64,000 nucleotides of DNA from Epiperipatus broadwayi (lineage: Eukaryota; Onychophora; Udeonychophora; Euonychophora; Peripatidae): positions 1,381,236 through 1,445,235 of the forward strand of contig JAQFVV010000156.1 of NCBI GenBank assembly GCA_028023455.1. The letters run 5' to 3'. A program made the translations under genes and the position numbers. Positions within the stretch are counted from its first letter, which is position 1; each line of letters opens with the position of its first letter. The notes under the pieces were generated by a model. The model was not told the DNA's origin. It did no database searches and saw only the letters and a list, made by a program, of their open reading frames with translations. Shown here one piece after another: positions 23,541-36,137 of this stretch.

Positions 23541-23612
23541 AGAATTGGACTTGATCTGAGGATCTTATATTCAGAGTCTGATATTTGTCCATTGCATTAA
23601 ACTATGCATATA
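23541..23612 (-). tRNA. Decayed tRNA-Gln-like sequence (fossil or SINE head)
   Basis: On the minus strand CATAGTTTAATG (A-box-like), CAGACTCTGAAT (anticodon loop with CTG, Gln) and AGATCAAGTCC (B-box-like) lie in tRNA order. The anticodon stem no longer pairs and the A box carries extra bases, so it should not be functional. It is either a dead tRNA gene or the head of an old SINE whose body I cannot recognise. Confidence 0.45.
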
Positions 23613-24400
23613 GCATTACAATTATATAGTATTTAAAGGAAGTGTGTGTTCATATGTGAATCTATCTGTAGATTTTTTTTAATACGAATTATTCAAACAA
23701 TTTGAAAAATTTGAATGCTATTTTCTATAATAATTAAAATTAAATAAAAATAATTAGAATCTTGTAATTCAATATGGAAAATAATTAATCAAATTGTATT
23801 TTTAGTCGTGAATAAAACAGTTTGCCACAAAATCGTTCATAATATTCATAATTATTTCAGCTACTGTTATAAGCAATTAAGCGTCATTGAAATTAATGTA
23901 TAGATTTAAAAACTGGAACTGAAAAATAAATTTTTGTTTGTAATTTTTTTTACTTTCATAATTAATTTTTGCAAAATTAAATTCATGTTTTTACATGTAA
24001 ACTTAAAATATTGTTCAAAGTTAGAAAAGAAAATATAATTTCAATTAAGTTATTATTATTTTTGTGTATAATCAATTTGTTAATGAAAAGTTATTCATCA
24101 TTCGGGTTTGGTAAACAAGTCAACATATTTTTCAGTATATAAGTGACCTAAATTTTTTTATTAGAAAACAAACAGAGGTGTATATAAGATATGAAATTTA
24201 ACACCAGTTAGTTGGACACTAGTTCTGTCCAATTGAGTGTAAAATTTATTAGTCCACAGTATTTAAAGATATCACAAATATAAGTTCTCCAAAAGAAGTA
24301 GGAAAAATTCCTTTAAAAAGAAAAATTTAATATAGAGTTTACTAAAGAGATAGAATAATATTTGAATTCAAGTATAATAATGAAATTTTATATGTAATTA

Positions 24401-25022
24401 GAGAGGATTTGAACATAGAATTTCAAGCTTTCTTGGACTATCCACTTCATCTTATAAAATTGACACACATACATATGAGAAAGATAAATGATCTCCCAAT
24501 ATACATATTTCATACTGAACCAGCATTCATCAGTTGATCCAAATTCCCTCTAATTACATCTAAAATTTCAGTTTATACATTATACTTGTATTCAAATATT
24601 ACAGATTCAGCCTGAATTCTGCCCATTCCCGTTTAGAAATTTAAATAGATATATTAACATGCTATATATGAGGGGTCAGAGTGACTTAAAGTCAACATGG
24701 GTATAACAACAATATTGGCATCAGTAAGGGTTTTGAGCATTCAATCATCAGATTTTCAATAATATGGATTGCTGAAGAGTTGGAGACTGGAGAAGATTGA
24801 AGTCTGTTCATTAAAGTTTGAAGATATGTTAAATTAATATAAACTATGCATTTATTATATATATGTGGGAGATAGTGGTCTGGTCCAACTGATGCGTTCA
24901 GCACAAAATAAATATATTAGAGATCAGTTATCTTTTTTACATGTATGTGTTTGTATGTACTGATTATATAAGATGAAGTAGATAGTTGAAGGGAGCTTGA
25001 AAGTCTGTATTTAAATTCCCTC
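24401..25022. mobile_element. Composite element with inverted tRNA-like ends, copy 1
   Basis: The ends are inverted repeats of about 95 bp: 24401-24500 (GATTTGAACATAG, CCACTTCATCTTATAA, GAAAGATAAATGATCTC) against 24917-25022 (GAGATCAGTTATCTTTTT, ATAAGATGAAGTAGATAG, GTCTGTATTTAAATTCC). Each end, read outward, looks like a tRNA with an A-box-like AGATGAAGTGGATAG and a B-box-like GTTCAAATC. The interior contains GCCTGAATTCTGCCCATTCC, GACTTAAAGTCAACATGGG and TCATCAGATTTTCAATAATA. The same architecture and interior recur at 46000-46672, so it probably moved as a unit. Confidence 0.7.
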
Positions 25023-25744
25023 TACCAGCCTTGAAAAACTGAAATTTATAATCATTTTTTAATTATAGCCATGAAAACATTATTCATCATTTGTTTGAAT
25101 TATAAAATAGTTTTCTTAGTTCCAATCTTAGTGGAGATTTTGTCGCTGTCTAAAAAGCAACTGCTGGAAAAGTGTAGATGCATGGTCTGAAAATAATGTT
25201 ATAATTTGCCTCCTGTTTGTCTTACATAATAAAACGTGTGTTTGAATCAACAGCCTGTCTATCAATCAAAGAGTTGTGGAAAAATGAAAATCAATCATCT
25301 CTGGATTAATAAAAAAATAATGTCATGAAGAAATTAAACCAATAATAGAATAAAATTCAGCAAAGCTACTGATATAGTACAGTTGTGGAAAACCCAAAAT
25401 TTAGAAAAACTAATCTGCAAAAAAAAAAGTTGTTTTGAATAGTATCAGAAGTTCTTTATTAAAATATGCTTAACAAAAGGAAGAGAAAAAAAAGATTTAT
25501 TGTAGAAGTAAAATAGAATATTATTATAAAAATTTACTAAATGATGAAATGAGTATGGCTTAATTTTTATTATATCATAATTCATTTTTTTAAGAACTAT
25601 CATTTAATTAATAATAGATTAATCAATTTGCAAACTTTTCATATTTGTATTTCCTTCCTTTTTTTCTTTCATTTTTGAAGATTTTTATAAAATTTGCATT
25701 TTCATTTATATATTTTTTTATTATTATAAGATATTGAATAATTT
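25023..25744. other. AT-rich stretch without recognisable genes
   Basis: I see no repeat relation or coding frame. Confidence 0.55.
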
Positions 25745-26145
25745 AAATTCTTAAACACTTGTTGGTCTTGAGTTTGGTTGAAAAAGTAAAATAATTAATA
25801 AATATAAACTAATTAGTAGCACTGAACTAGCTTTTGGCAAAACACTTCCAGACTCATAGTGCTGAATAAAATTATGCAGTACAGGTTCACTTATATAATA
25901 TGCAAATGAAGCACGATATGTAAATAAAGCAATTAGATATTTCATTTTCCAGACAATGGAACACATGAATCCTTTTTGTTGATGGAATGTGGATTCTTTG
26001 CTATTGCCACAAACCACTTTATAATTTTATTTCCTATTGCCTCTTTCTAAGCAAACCATTGTAACACTGGATGGAAAAAATGTATGACTCGTGGTGCGTT
26101 CATGGTATTTAGTCTTTTATTTAGCTCTGCTATAGTCATGTGTGT
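25745..26145 (-). mobile_element. Penelope-like element 3' fragment
   Basis: Read on the minus strand it matches the 3' part of the paired Penelope-like copies at 47765-49275. It starts in the last part of the GIY-YIG region (residues resembling ELNKRLNT near 26110), continues through the shared FHQQKGFMCS segment near 25965-25990, and ends with the shared HNFIQ...SGSVL segment and CTCAAGACCAACAAGTG at 25745. The catalytic part of the GIY-YIG domain is missing and the frame is broken. It is a 5'-truncated dead copy. Confidence 0.65.
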
Positions 26146-27010
26146 TGTTTTACCTTTTTGACCAAACTTGAGGTCAACTAGTGTTTAAAAATTATATAGT
26201 TTGCTGAAAAGAGTTAACAAGTTAAAATTTACTGAATAATTTTGATTAACAAATAATGTTGGGTAGCAAGTGTCTATATCTTTTAAGAGTTTCATTGGAG
26301 GAGGGGGAATAAAATATTAAACCCTGTCAGAGATGTATGCAAATAGATACATTGTTGAGATTAATTTTTGAATTTATAAGATGTACCTACAATATAAAGT
26401 TGATGGATATGAAACTTGATTTTATATATACTTTGCAACATTTTGATAATTTTCCTAATTTGTTAATTGATTCATTTGAATATTAGAAAATAGTGATTGT
26501 ATCTATTCTTATTCAATTCCCCATCTGACTACATAACTTATAATTTACCCATATAAGCAATTGTGGGAAATTTTTTGCATAGAAAAGTGTTACAAATGTT
26601 TATAAGTTGAGCTATATCATGGGAGACTTGTTAGGAAAGAGAAATTGCTTAAAGAGTAATAGAGATAAACAAATCAATCTTTCAAATTAAAAAACAAAAT
26701 GGTACCAGAAGATATAAAAGCATTCTTATCTTTAAAACAAAGCTAGTTTGTACAGTTGAATGGTGAGAGGGATTATTGCTAGGAAATATAACTAGGTCAT
26801 CATTATTACTTCATTAAAATCATACTTTGAATAATCAACCCAAGTAAATTGATGCTGATACGAGCTTTCAGAAATGATCTAATTATTAACCAATATTGTA
26901 TTAGAATGTATAAAATTTTGATGTTAACATTTTAGTATTGATATTTGAGTTTTAGCAGTTGATCATCCAGTATGTTATTTTATATTGATGTATATAACTA
27001 TCAACAAATG
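26146..27010. other. AT-rich stretch without recognisable genes
   Basis: I see no repeat relation or coding frame. Confidence 0.55.
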
Positions 27011-27014
27011 ATAT

Positions 27015-27090
27015 AATACACAAAGGCAAAACTCTCCATCAATAGAGCCATAAAGAGTAGTGATCATGTGATGTTTGTTGGTCAAATGAT
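27015..27090. repeat. Short piece of the CAGAGGCAAAA foldback family
   Basis: AAAGGCAAAACTCTCCATCA and GTGATCATGTGATGTTTGTT match the arm and outer flank of the copies at 7855 and 22741. Confidence 0.5.
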
Positions 27091-27206
27091 GTAATCTATA
27101 TTAATATGATAAACTGATCCATATAATATAATATACATATAAAAATGCCAATAACTAGCTAGTTATTATATGTAAACTGCATCATAGTTGTCATGCCTAA
27201 ATCAAT

Positions 27207-27403
27207 GAATAGAATATCAGCAATTAGTTGTCAAGGCAACATTACAATTAGGTAAAAAATAAGAGATCACATGATTCAATGTGTATCAAAAAAACACTAC
27301 AATTAGCTATAAATGGAATCCTTAAGATTATTATCACTGAAATTTCATTTACTACATAACTGCAATGTTGTCTTGACAGCAGATTGCTGACATTCTATTG
27401 TTT
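27207..27403. mobile_element. Small inverted-repeat element
   Basis: CAATGAATAGAATATCAGCA with GTTGTCAAGGCAACATTACA (27211-27258) is the near-complement of TGCAATGTTGTCTTGACAGC and GATTGCTGACATTCTATTG (27360-27401). The pair encloses about 100 bp. A MITE is likely; no transposase is present. Confidence 0.6.
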
Positions 27404-30236
27404 TTTTTTAAGTATATATATATAATAATTGTTTGTTTATTATTTTGTTTTATTTATTTATTGATACATTATCAAACTGCAAAGTTTTACAGACATCTTG
27501 ATCAAATTGTTTTTTTTCTTTTCAAATCCGAATGATGTGATTACGGTTAAAACAAGATTTCTAATTCCTCTTACAATCCCTTTGTTATTGTATAGATTTG
27601 ATTTACATTTATAAAAAAAAAACTAGCAAAATCATTAAAAATAGAAGAATTACAAAGTTTAAAACTTTGCAAATCTCTCCAACTGTTTATAGATTATTTA
27701 CAACTTTTTTTAAAAAAAGAAAATTGCGGATATCAAAATGCCCCCCCCCCTCTTTTTATGACTTTTTAAATATATAAAAGTGGGTTGCCAATAGAAATCA
27801 TTATTATTTAATTATTTTAATATTATGCAATATTCAGTGGTATATTGTAAAGCAGACCGGTCAACATTTTATAGTTCATGCACTAATTTTTTACCTACAA
27901 ATTTATATACGCCCTACAATTTTTGGGCTCCTATTTAGTTTTTGTATAAAATATAACATGTTATAGATGGATAGTAGTTTATATTTTTTTCATAATATAG
28001 TATAGAAAAAAATTGGATGTTTAAATATTGCTTACTTTAAAACAAGATATTTATATTTGGAATTAAGCAGTACAATTTTCAAATTTGAATCAGTCAGACT
28101 TCTTCAATTTTGTTTTTTTATCAGTTTCATTTATTTTAAGAATGTAATACAAAGAATGGCTAACTATAAAATGAAAATTAAAAACTATGGATTTGATCTG
28201 GATTAGTTCTTTAAAATTAGACATATAAAACATCTATTTACAAAATAAATGCTGAATAATATTTTTATGCATTTGACTTACTGAATTTGAATTTTTGTTA
28301 TAATTTTTATTTCTGAATATAAATTTAAATAATGCTTTGATTACAATATTATTTTTAAGATCTAATCATATTTTTTATTTTTATTATCAGATATTCAATG
28401 TGTCAAAATTAATTATATCATGTATCAAGATTGGTAAAGACATTATAGATTTGCCAAAAGTGAAATCTGTTTTAAAATTATATACATATATATTTTTAAA
28501 AAAACAATCATGCCATGATGGTGATAAGATTTATTTCAAAACTACTGAAATTTTTTAAGGGAATATATAAACCCATAAAGCCCTGTCACCCTGATTTTAA
28601 GCATTTTAAATGCTTTTATATTAACATGTCTGTGTTTCTGTCATTAGGTCCACATTTTTTAATTAACAATGAAAAACTGTCCCCATTTAGAACTCAAACT
28701 CATATCCTTACTCTTCCCAAAAAATCTCCCTAGCAACAGAAACATTTGCAAAATAAAATTTTGTTAATATTGATTTAACTCATACTCAATTAATTAAAAT
28801 AAAAATATATCTGATAGAAACATTACATTTGAATAGTAAAATTTTGTTAATATTTATTTGATTAATTAATTAAATTAATTAAAAAGTCAATACAAATATT
28901 TTTATATAGTAGATAATCATGTGATATTTAAATTTAGAATTTGTTTGTTAGAGGGGGTATCTTTTTATTTTCCCATCTTACTATTAAATTATAATTTTTA
29001 TCAGATTTTTTTTTTGTAGTTTTAACCATTTTTAAAAGTGATATATAAATTGTACCACTAGTGAATAGTGTTACATGTTTCATAATTGTTTTAAAAAAAA
29101 TATTAGTTTTAAAGATTTTTAAAATGAAATTTTGTAGAAATAAAAATATCACATCATTTTGCTTTTAAAATATAATAAAACTATTTGTTAAAAAGCAAAT
29201 GAGAAAAGAATCTAAAATAGAATTAGAAGATAGACAAAACTTTTTTTCTCTCTCTCTTTAAAGAAAACTTTTATAAAATAAACAAATGTGAAATCAGATT
29301 AAAAATTAGTCTGTAAAAATGAGATGTTTGTAAAACTTTCAAAAATGTAATTAATTAGTTTATAAAATTTCTATTAAATTGTATTAATAAAAAAACTGTA
29401 AAATATCTTATCAAGATCATTTAGTTGAATCTGAATGGATTAAGATTAAGGCAAATATAAAAATCAATTAATTAAAGAAATGTAAAATTAATTAAAAAAC
29501 AGATTCAAGTCAAGATAAAATAAAACAATGAGAGAGTTAAGATATAAAAGTTACATCTTGGTTATTGTTCTTCAATCAAGACTTTAATTTTCTAGATTAT
29601 TCATCAGTTTGGATTATTATTACTCAGGATAAAATGCAGAATCCAAACAACCAGAGATCCAGATATTCGGAAACTGTAAATGCTATGTAAACCAGTCAAT
29701 TGCTGTTTGATCAATGTCCATGCAAAAGCCACAGATCTAGCAACCTGCTTTGCTAGACAACTTCAGGATGTTCAGATGGACTTCAGGCCCCAAAAACCCT
29801 CAACAAAAAGAAAATTAACTGAACCTCACCTGAATCAACACCTGGAACAATGTCTAAATTATAAATAAATGCTGCTGCAAACTCTCTCTCTCCCATTATC
29901 AATACTAAGAATAAAAAACAAGCCCTGGAACCATTGATGGAGACCTAAAATCCAACCAGTTGGAAAATAAAACAAATGAAAACCTAGGTAAAGATACTTT
30001 TAAATATATAAATGAATGAACTTTAATTAATGGCCTATTATAACTATAGCCTAAAGTCATTTATATTTTTCTTATGTCAAATCTTTTATTGTTATTTTAT
30101 ATTATATTAAATATATGTGTGTGTAAATAATTAAATATTAATGTTTGCTTTAATTGTTATTTTGTCTATTTTCTCTTTCTCTCTTGTCTCTGCATCACCA
30201 GTAAATTAGTATAGAGTTATTTTATGTGTTAAGTAA
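27404..30236. other. AT-rich stretch, one poly-C run and a less AT-rich island
   Basis: A run of 10 C lies at 27741-27750. A less AT-rich island at 29640-29950 contains a 62-codon frame (29680-29868) rich in Gln, Cys and Lys, which I cannot identify. It has no start context or splice sites that I would trust. Confidence 0.5.
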
Positions 30237-30540
30237 ATATGCTGGGCCCTGAGACAGCATGAGCTAGTCATGGGATATTTCAAATGCTGGATTTTGTGCC
30301 TGCCATCCAAAGCATACTGATTATATAACTTATGATTGGCTGGTGCCTGAGGTTGATCCTCAAAACAAATAAACTACTTTGGATGGCAGGGGTTTGAATT
30401 TTGCTGTTGAGGTGGGCCATGGTCTGGAAATGTGAATGTGTTATGCTTTGCATAGCTCGATCTGACCATGGGTATCATTGATGGCTCTGCTATCAATGGT
30501 ATTTTCCCCTCTGCTTGAAGGGCCAGTCTATTCTCATGTT
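30237..30540. other. Less AT-rich island with a small inverted repeat
   Basis: TGCCATCCAAAG at 30301-30312 is the exact complement of CTTTGGATGGCA at 30379-30390. The segment has a higher G+C content than its flanks and contains GGTGGGCCATGGTCTGG. It may be part of an unrecognised repeat; no coding frame is visible. Confidence 0.45.
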
Positions 30541-30609
30541 TTAAAAATTATTATAAAAAGGTTTAAACCCAAATAAATAATTTCTTTTGAATGGAATATA
30601 ACTAACAAG

Positions 30610-30986
30610 TAATAAGATGTAAAAAAAAGAATTTTTTAAAATTATGTTTCAATGTAAATACCTAACTAAAAAGTACAAAATAAAATAATCAACAAAATAA
30701 TCACTTCTTGGTTAATTTGTCATTCTTAGAAAATATCAGTGATTTTAAGAATCTAGATTTGTTATAAAACAATTGGAAATTGCAGGGATGTTGTCATATT
30801 ATAAATTTGCTTTTATGAAAGAATATTCTTAATTTCCAATTGTTTTGTCAGCAAGTATAGATTCTTAAGATATTTTCCAAGAACAGAAAATTAATGAAGA
30901 TGTGATTACTTTGTTATTTTGTACTTTTAGTCAGCTATTTACATAAAAGCATTATTTTTTTAAAAAACCTTTCTTTACATCTTATT
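30610..30986. mobile_element. Foldback/MITE-like element (AATAAGATGTAAA ends)
   Basis: The two halves are reverse complements over nearly the whole 375 bp. AATAAGATGTAA pairs with TTACATCTTATT, AAAAAGTACAAAATAA with TTATTTTGTACTTTT, and AAAACAATTGGAAATT with AATTTCCAATTGTTTT. The loop near 30795 is short. No coding capacity. Confidence 0.75.
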
Positions 30987-31672
30987 TTTTTTATTGTTCT
31001 ATTTCATGAAAATAAAAAAGATAGGCATGATTGAGCCAAGACATATACTTGAAATGAAGACTGATGTTATAGAAATATGTAAGTTCCAACTTTAATGACA
31101 ATAATCTTAGAAACACCATGCAGGTGATTCTATAAAGCAGAAAAATGGAAAGTAATATTAATTTGTTTGAGGAGTTTTTAAATTGGACAATCGCTAATCT
31201 AATGAATAACTTATAAAAATTATTAATAACTTTATCTTTTTGACTTTTCAGTTTACACTATATTAGTGTTTGTTCTAGTATTGGTAATTTAAAGAAAAAT
31301 CAGCAGAATATAATTAATGTTTTGAATGCAGTCTTATATAAATAAAACAGAATTCTCTTATAAATTAAGAGCATTAGTAGGCTATGTTTATGGAGTAACG
31401 AAACTATGAAAGTGCTCAGCCTAAATAAATTGTTATGTCGAATAGTTTTATCTTTAATGCATTAGCATATCATTAATTTAAATAATATCAAACACTTATC
31501 TGAATCAACATTTTCTAATGTGGCAAAGAGTATTTTATATTGTTTTAACATCATTTTTATAATTAAAATTATAAAATAACACTTTGGTCACTATATTTTA
31601 AGTTTGAGATTATTAAATAATTTTATTAAAAATGATCCAGACTATCTAAAAAAGTTTTTAAAAAATTTTGTA

Positions 31673-31779
31673 TTTTTTTTTTTTTTTTAAGTGTCATAGC
31701 ATCGGCCGGGACGCGAACCTGCAACCCAGGCAACTGCCTGCAAGTGCAAGGCAGTCGCGCTGACCTCTCGACCAAAGCT
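31673..31779 (-). mobile_element. Retroposed tRNA-like sequence with poly(A) tail
   Basis: Read on the minus strand this 81-base GC-rich block (31699-31779) has an A box matching TRGYNNARNNG exactly (TGGTCGAGAGG), a CTGCC...GGCAG anticodon-like arm, and a B box with one mismatch (GGTTCGCGTCC). Six of seven pairs of an acceptor stem (GCTTTGG with CCGATGC) can form. Nine bases later there is a run of 16-18 A (poly-T at 31673-31688 on the plus strand). The poly(A) and the base composition point to retroposition, either of a tRNA-like transcript or of a minimal SINE. Confidence 0.65.
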
Positions 31780-32136
31780 AATATTTCAAATTAATTAAAA
31801 GTTTACTTCTAAATCTTTTTTTAAATTAAAATATCTGAGCACTTGTCTAATGAAAAAAAAAAGATAAATTAAAAAAAGTATACAGTATAGTGCTCAACAG
31901 AATGCAAAATAAAATTCAGAAACAATACTTTATTAATAATTAAAATATAATAATTGATTAATTAAAATCTGTGTTAGAGAAAATATTACAATTTTAAATG
32001 ACAACAAAAATTTGCCTCATAAAAAATATTTGGTTTTGAGAGTGCAATATATAATTTTGGCCCTTCCCAAGGTTATGACTTAAAAGCACTCTAAATGTTG
32101 AACAAAAATCAAGCATATAATGAATTGACCTATTCC
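31780..32136. other. AT-rich stretch with one block repeated downstream
   Basis: TTATGACTTAAAAGCACTCT with TGTTGAACAAAAATCAAG near 32072-32112 recurs as TTATGACTTAAAGGCACTTT near 32388-32432, inside the loop of the next foldback element. Confidence 0.5.
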
Positions 32137-32894
32137 TGGTAACTCTGATGTTTATAAGCATACTTTTGTCAACATTGTTGGTAATTCAGAATGAAATTAA
32201 TTTATCAACCAGGTGGAATATGGCACTCAAGAGTTATTAAACTCATAATTTATTACAGAAGGCTGAAGACTGTATCTCACTTTTAACACCCTGCTTGTAA
32301 TAATTAAACAAGATTTAACATGTGAACTTTAAATTAAACATAGCTCAATGTATATGTAAACAAAGGAAGTAAATCATCCTCCCCCCAGTTATGACTTAAA
32401 GGCACTTTAAATATTGAACAAATGATCAAGAATAGAATGAATCCACCTATTCCATGTGATATGTTGAACTATTTCCATCATCTATCAGTAAAGGTTTAAT
32501 GTATAGAAAATTTTAAACTTTCCTATTTAAACTTTTCAAATACAAACAACCTGTTAGCAATAACAAACAAATAGACAACACAGGTTAGTAATGACATGAT
32601 CAAATTTGAAACGAACACTCTAAACAACGGAGTTATTCTGTCAAAAGCAATAGATATTAGAAAATGTATTTATTTATTTACATATACATTGAACTGTTTG
32701 ATTTAAAGTTTACATAATAAATCTTGTTTAATTATTATAATCAAGATGTTAAAAGTGAAATGCTATCTTGAGTCTTGTATAATTAATTATGAGTTTAATA
32801 AGACTTATGTGCTATATTTGATCTGGTTGATAAATTATTTTAACTCTGAATTACTAACAATGTTGACAAAAGTATGTTTATAAACATCAGAGCA
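32137..32894. mobile_element. Foldback element with nested SINE tail
   Basis: The left arm (32144-32350: CTCTGATGTTTATAAGCATA, TTTTGTCAACATTGTTGGTA, ATAATTAAACAAGATTTAAC) is complementary to the right arm (32664-32893: ATAAATCTTGTTTAATTAT, TTACTAACAATGTTGACAAA, TATGTTTATAAACATCAGAG). The loop of about 310 bp contains an inverted SINE tail fragment at 32455-32605 and a second copy of the TTATGACTTAAAGGCACTTT block that also lies just outside the left arm. Confidence 0.7.
32455..32605 (-). mobile_element. SINE tail fragment nested in a foldback loop
   Basis: On the minus strand the blocks ATTACTAACCTGTGTTG, TTATTGCTAACAGG and GATGGAAATAGTTCAAC follow the order of the SINE 3' part at 3780-4005. 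The head and hammerhead-like motif are absent. Confidence 0.55.
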
Positions 32895-35758
32895 TGCTAG
32901 CAATAATATCAAGCTCTCAATTCAATAAATATTGTTTTATTTAAAGAATAACTTCTAAGCATGTGTATTCTTTTAAAACATTTATTGATGGGGGAAGGTG
33001 TATCTATTTTATAGCAAATGTGAAGAGTAGTTTACTTCCAAAATATTTTGTATGTGTACAGATTGCTATATTATCAATTATTACATATATATTGTAATCT
33101 CTGTCTTCTTCACTTATTCACTTTATTAGATTTATAAATGCCCAGGCACCAATTCTATACAAGATAGAATAAAATTTATAACTGTAATTGCTCTTTTAAA
33201 CTTATTTAAAAGATTCTCATACTGTAATTATTCTATGGCTTAGCTCAGTTGAGGTTATAGGATATGGTATTCATATAGGATGCAAATAAGAGTAATAGAA
33301 CATTTATGGATAACAATTCTGTAACACTAATTTAATCATATGCCACACATTTATTCAATTACAAAACTATTGCAAAATTACCAATTATCACATTTATTAT
33401 AGGATAGACAATGATGAAGACCGGGTACCTTTATATCCACATCACCACCTATTCTAAGCAAAGTAAAATATAATATTGGCACTGTAATATTGGGATCTAT
33501 CAACTGTAGACAAATTAAATAAATGTGACTTATACTGGCAAATCTAGATATTCTATAACTATGTTATGTTAACCATATGTGTGTGTGTGTGGAAATGGAG
33601 AATCGAATGTGTATAATAAACAATTCATATGGGATATTAATTCAATAAAATATTTATTGAAAATAAAGACAAAATAACAAAAACAAAATGTTATTATCCT
33701 ATACATCTTGCTATTAACTCTACCACTTCCCTTCTTATTTAGATAAAGTACACTTCTCTCTAACATCTCATTTATACTGAAAGAAATGAATTGTTAAAAA
33801 AAAATGAAATGAATATGATATTAATATGATATGTTATAAAGATTTTAATATTCATTTGCAAACACTAACTTTAATAATAGTTTTTTTTTACTATTCCTTA
33901 TTACTTATATTTTCGAATATGTGTGTCTGTAAAATGTTATAAATATAATGCATTTATCAATCATACTATTTATAATTTATTTACAAAATAATTGAAATAA
34001 AACAAAAGTATAATTTGGGAAACAATAATAATAATAATATTTATAACAGTACACACACATTCGAGTATAAAACTTATGTATAGAATGATTTTTAAATCAT
34101 GTAAGACAATATATTGTCTTACAATAATAATAACCAGTTACATTAGCTTTTAAAAAATATATATATATAAAAAATATATAAAAATTACATTTCTAGTAGA
34201 CAAAAAAAAATACTTATCGATATTTAATCATTAGATGATGAATTGTTATTAACTTGAAAGTCATTATTTGAAATGTCAACGATATATATACGATGTATAC
34301 ACTGCTTCTATTAATAATAAATGAATCACAAACAAAAAGTTAATCCTGACGGTTAAAAAATAACTTGATATAACTGTTTCCAATATTGAAAATCTTGTAA
34401 TAAATATATTAGCATGCACTGGAATTATTTTATTAATCACCCGAAATAAAATCTCCAATTAGGTGAAACAATTATATTAAAGTTTTATGGTTTTATCCTT
34501 TTAATTTTAAATTTGATATAATTTTTTTTTATTCCCATTGTTAACAATTTCTCCATGTCAGCATATAGTTACTATAGACGATTATTAACTGGCGTTCAAT
34601 GATATATTTCATTATTTATTTCAGTCATATATACGTGAATAATAAATTCTTTAGTTTATAATTCTTTTACTAAGAAAACAAATTATATTGAATAAATTCT
34701 TTTTTAAATTTCACTTTATGTAATATTAAGAATAGGCTTTTAAAAATTGAAAATATATCAAGCGTTTTGCAATAGTATTGAATATGTTTTCTCACAATTA
34801 TTTTCATTTCTAATATTTTCCATAATTCAATTATTATCAATTTACAACAAAATGTTAAACGACTTATAATGGATATTCTTACGTGATATTCAAGCATTTT
34901 AATAGTGAACTCAAATCGCGTCAAAGCTGAAACCTTGCAGGGTTTATTTTTTCATGTTCATCCTTTTCCTCTTAAGTAGTCTGTACAAAACTTTTCTGTC
35001 CACACACACTCACACCCTCTTTTTTTATTATTATTAATCACTTGGAAACACTCCAAAACTAGCTTGCTTTATAAATTGACAACAATAGAGTATTACAATA
35101 TAAATAAAAATATCAAATATTAAATATTAATTTACAAATATTATCCAATAACACAAATAATCTTTACAATTCCAAATGTATTATTAGAAACAATACATAA
35201 CCAGTAAATAAAAAAATATATAAATAAGAAAATCATTTTAATCGATTATATATGAGTATATCTGTTTTGTTTAGCATATACATTTTATTATTACAACCTA
35301 GACATTATAAGTAATTATATAAAAAAAATGGACAAAGTATGAAATGATGTAAATGAATATACAACCACATATACAAGCTAAATCTTGGATTGGAGTAGAC
35401 AATAATCTAGAACACCAATGAACAACACCAGCTATAACCTTCCTATTAACTCTACTCTTATACCAACATTCCCTGATGTTTTCCTGCCTTCCTCTTTCAC
35501 TACTAAATATATAACTTTAAATTCTATCATTTGGTACATCCAACTAAAGTTTAATTTTTTTAAAATCTAATTTCAAATAGTAAATTTCATCTCAATTCAT
35601 TTTTCTCAGATAACTATCTTTAGCCATTGTTAACACAAATGTGAACTTCCCACATTTCTTCCTGGTGCCAACCTGGAAGGTCACAATATATATATATATA
35701 AATGTAAATCTATTATTATTAAATAATGAAATCCGTAATTATGCAGGAAAAAATTATC
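32895..35758. other. AT-rich stretch without recognisable genes
   Basis: Several short frames occur on the minus strand (33569-33766, 34276-34458, 34670-34924), but they lack motifs and have Phe/Ile-rich chance composition. Short TG and AT runs occur near 33577 and 35689. Confidence 0.55.
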
Positions 35759-36122
35759 TGATCATGCACTATAACTATTATAATTCTCCATGACTCACCC
35801 ATCAGTAAGAGTTTTAAAAGCTTAAGTGACTCACTTAGGCTTATAGCATATTCATTTAATAATAGATTTACATTTATTCATAATTAATATATCTCTAATC
35901 ACAGCAAAATGAGACTTTGTATTTCTCCTGTGATGGGTTAACTAAATTTGTACAATTCAATTGTCAATTTTAACACCAGGCACGCAATAGATTCATTGCT
36001 TTGATATAAGTATTGGTGTGTAATAGAAATATATTCTAAGCTTAAGTGATTCACTTAAGCTTTTAAAACTGTTACTGACAGGTTAGTGCACAGAGATTTA
36101 TAATAATTATAGTGCATGATCA
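35759..36122. mobile_element. Foldback/MITE-like element (TGATCATGCACTATAA ends)
   Basis: TGATCATGCACTATAACTAT at the left end pairs with ATAATTATAGTGCATGATCA at the right end, and inside lies a second pair, GTTTTAAAAGCTTAAGTGA with TCACTTAAGCTTTTAAAAC. The arms are about 90 bp. No coding capacity. The next foldback element starts within 20 bases. Confidence 0.8.
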
Positions 36123-36137
36123 GAGATTGCATAACTA

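Noticed and set aside
24692-24904. Minus-strand 70-codon frame inside the composite element
   Set aside because: The homologous interior at 46.2-46.6 kb does not keep the frame open, so it is not conserved coding sequence.
29680-29868. 62-codon plus frame in a less AT-rich island
   Set aside because: A stop lies directly upstream of its ATG, no splice sites or family motif are visible, and neighbouring frames are equally plausible.
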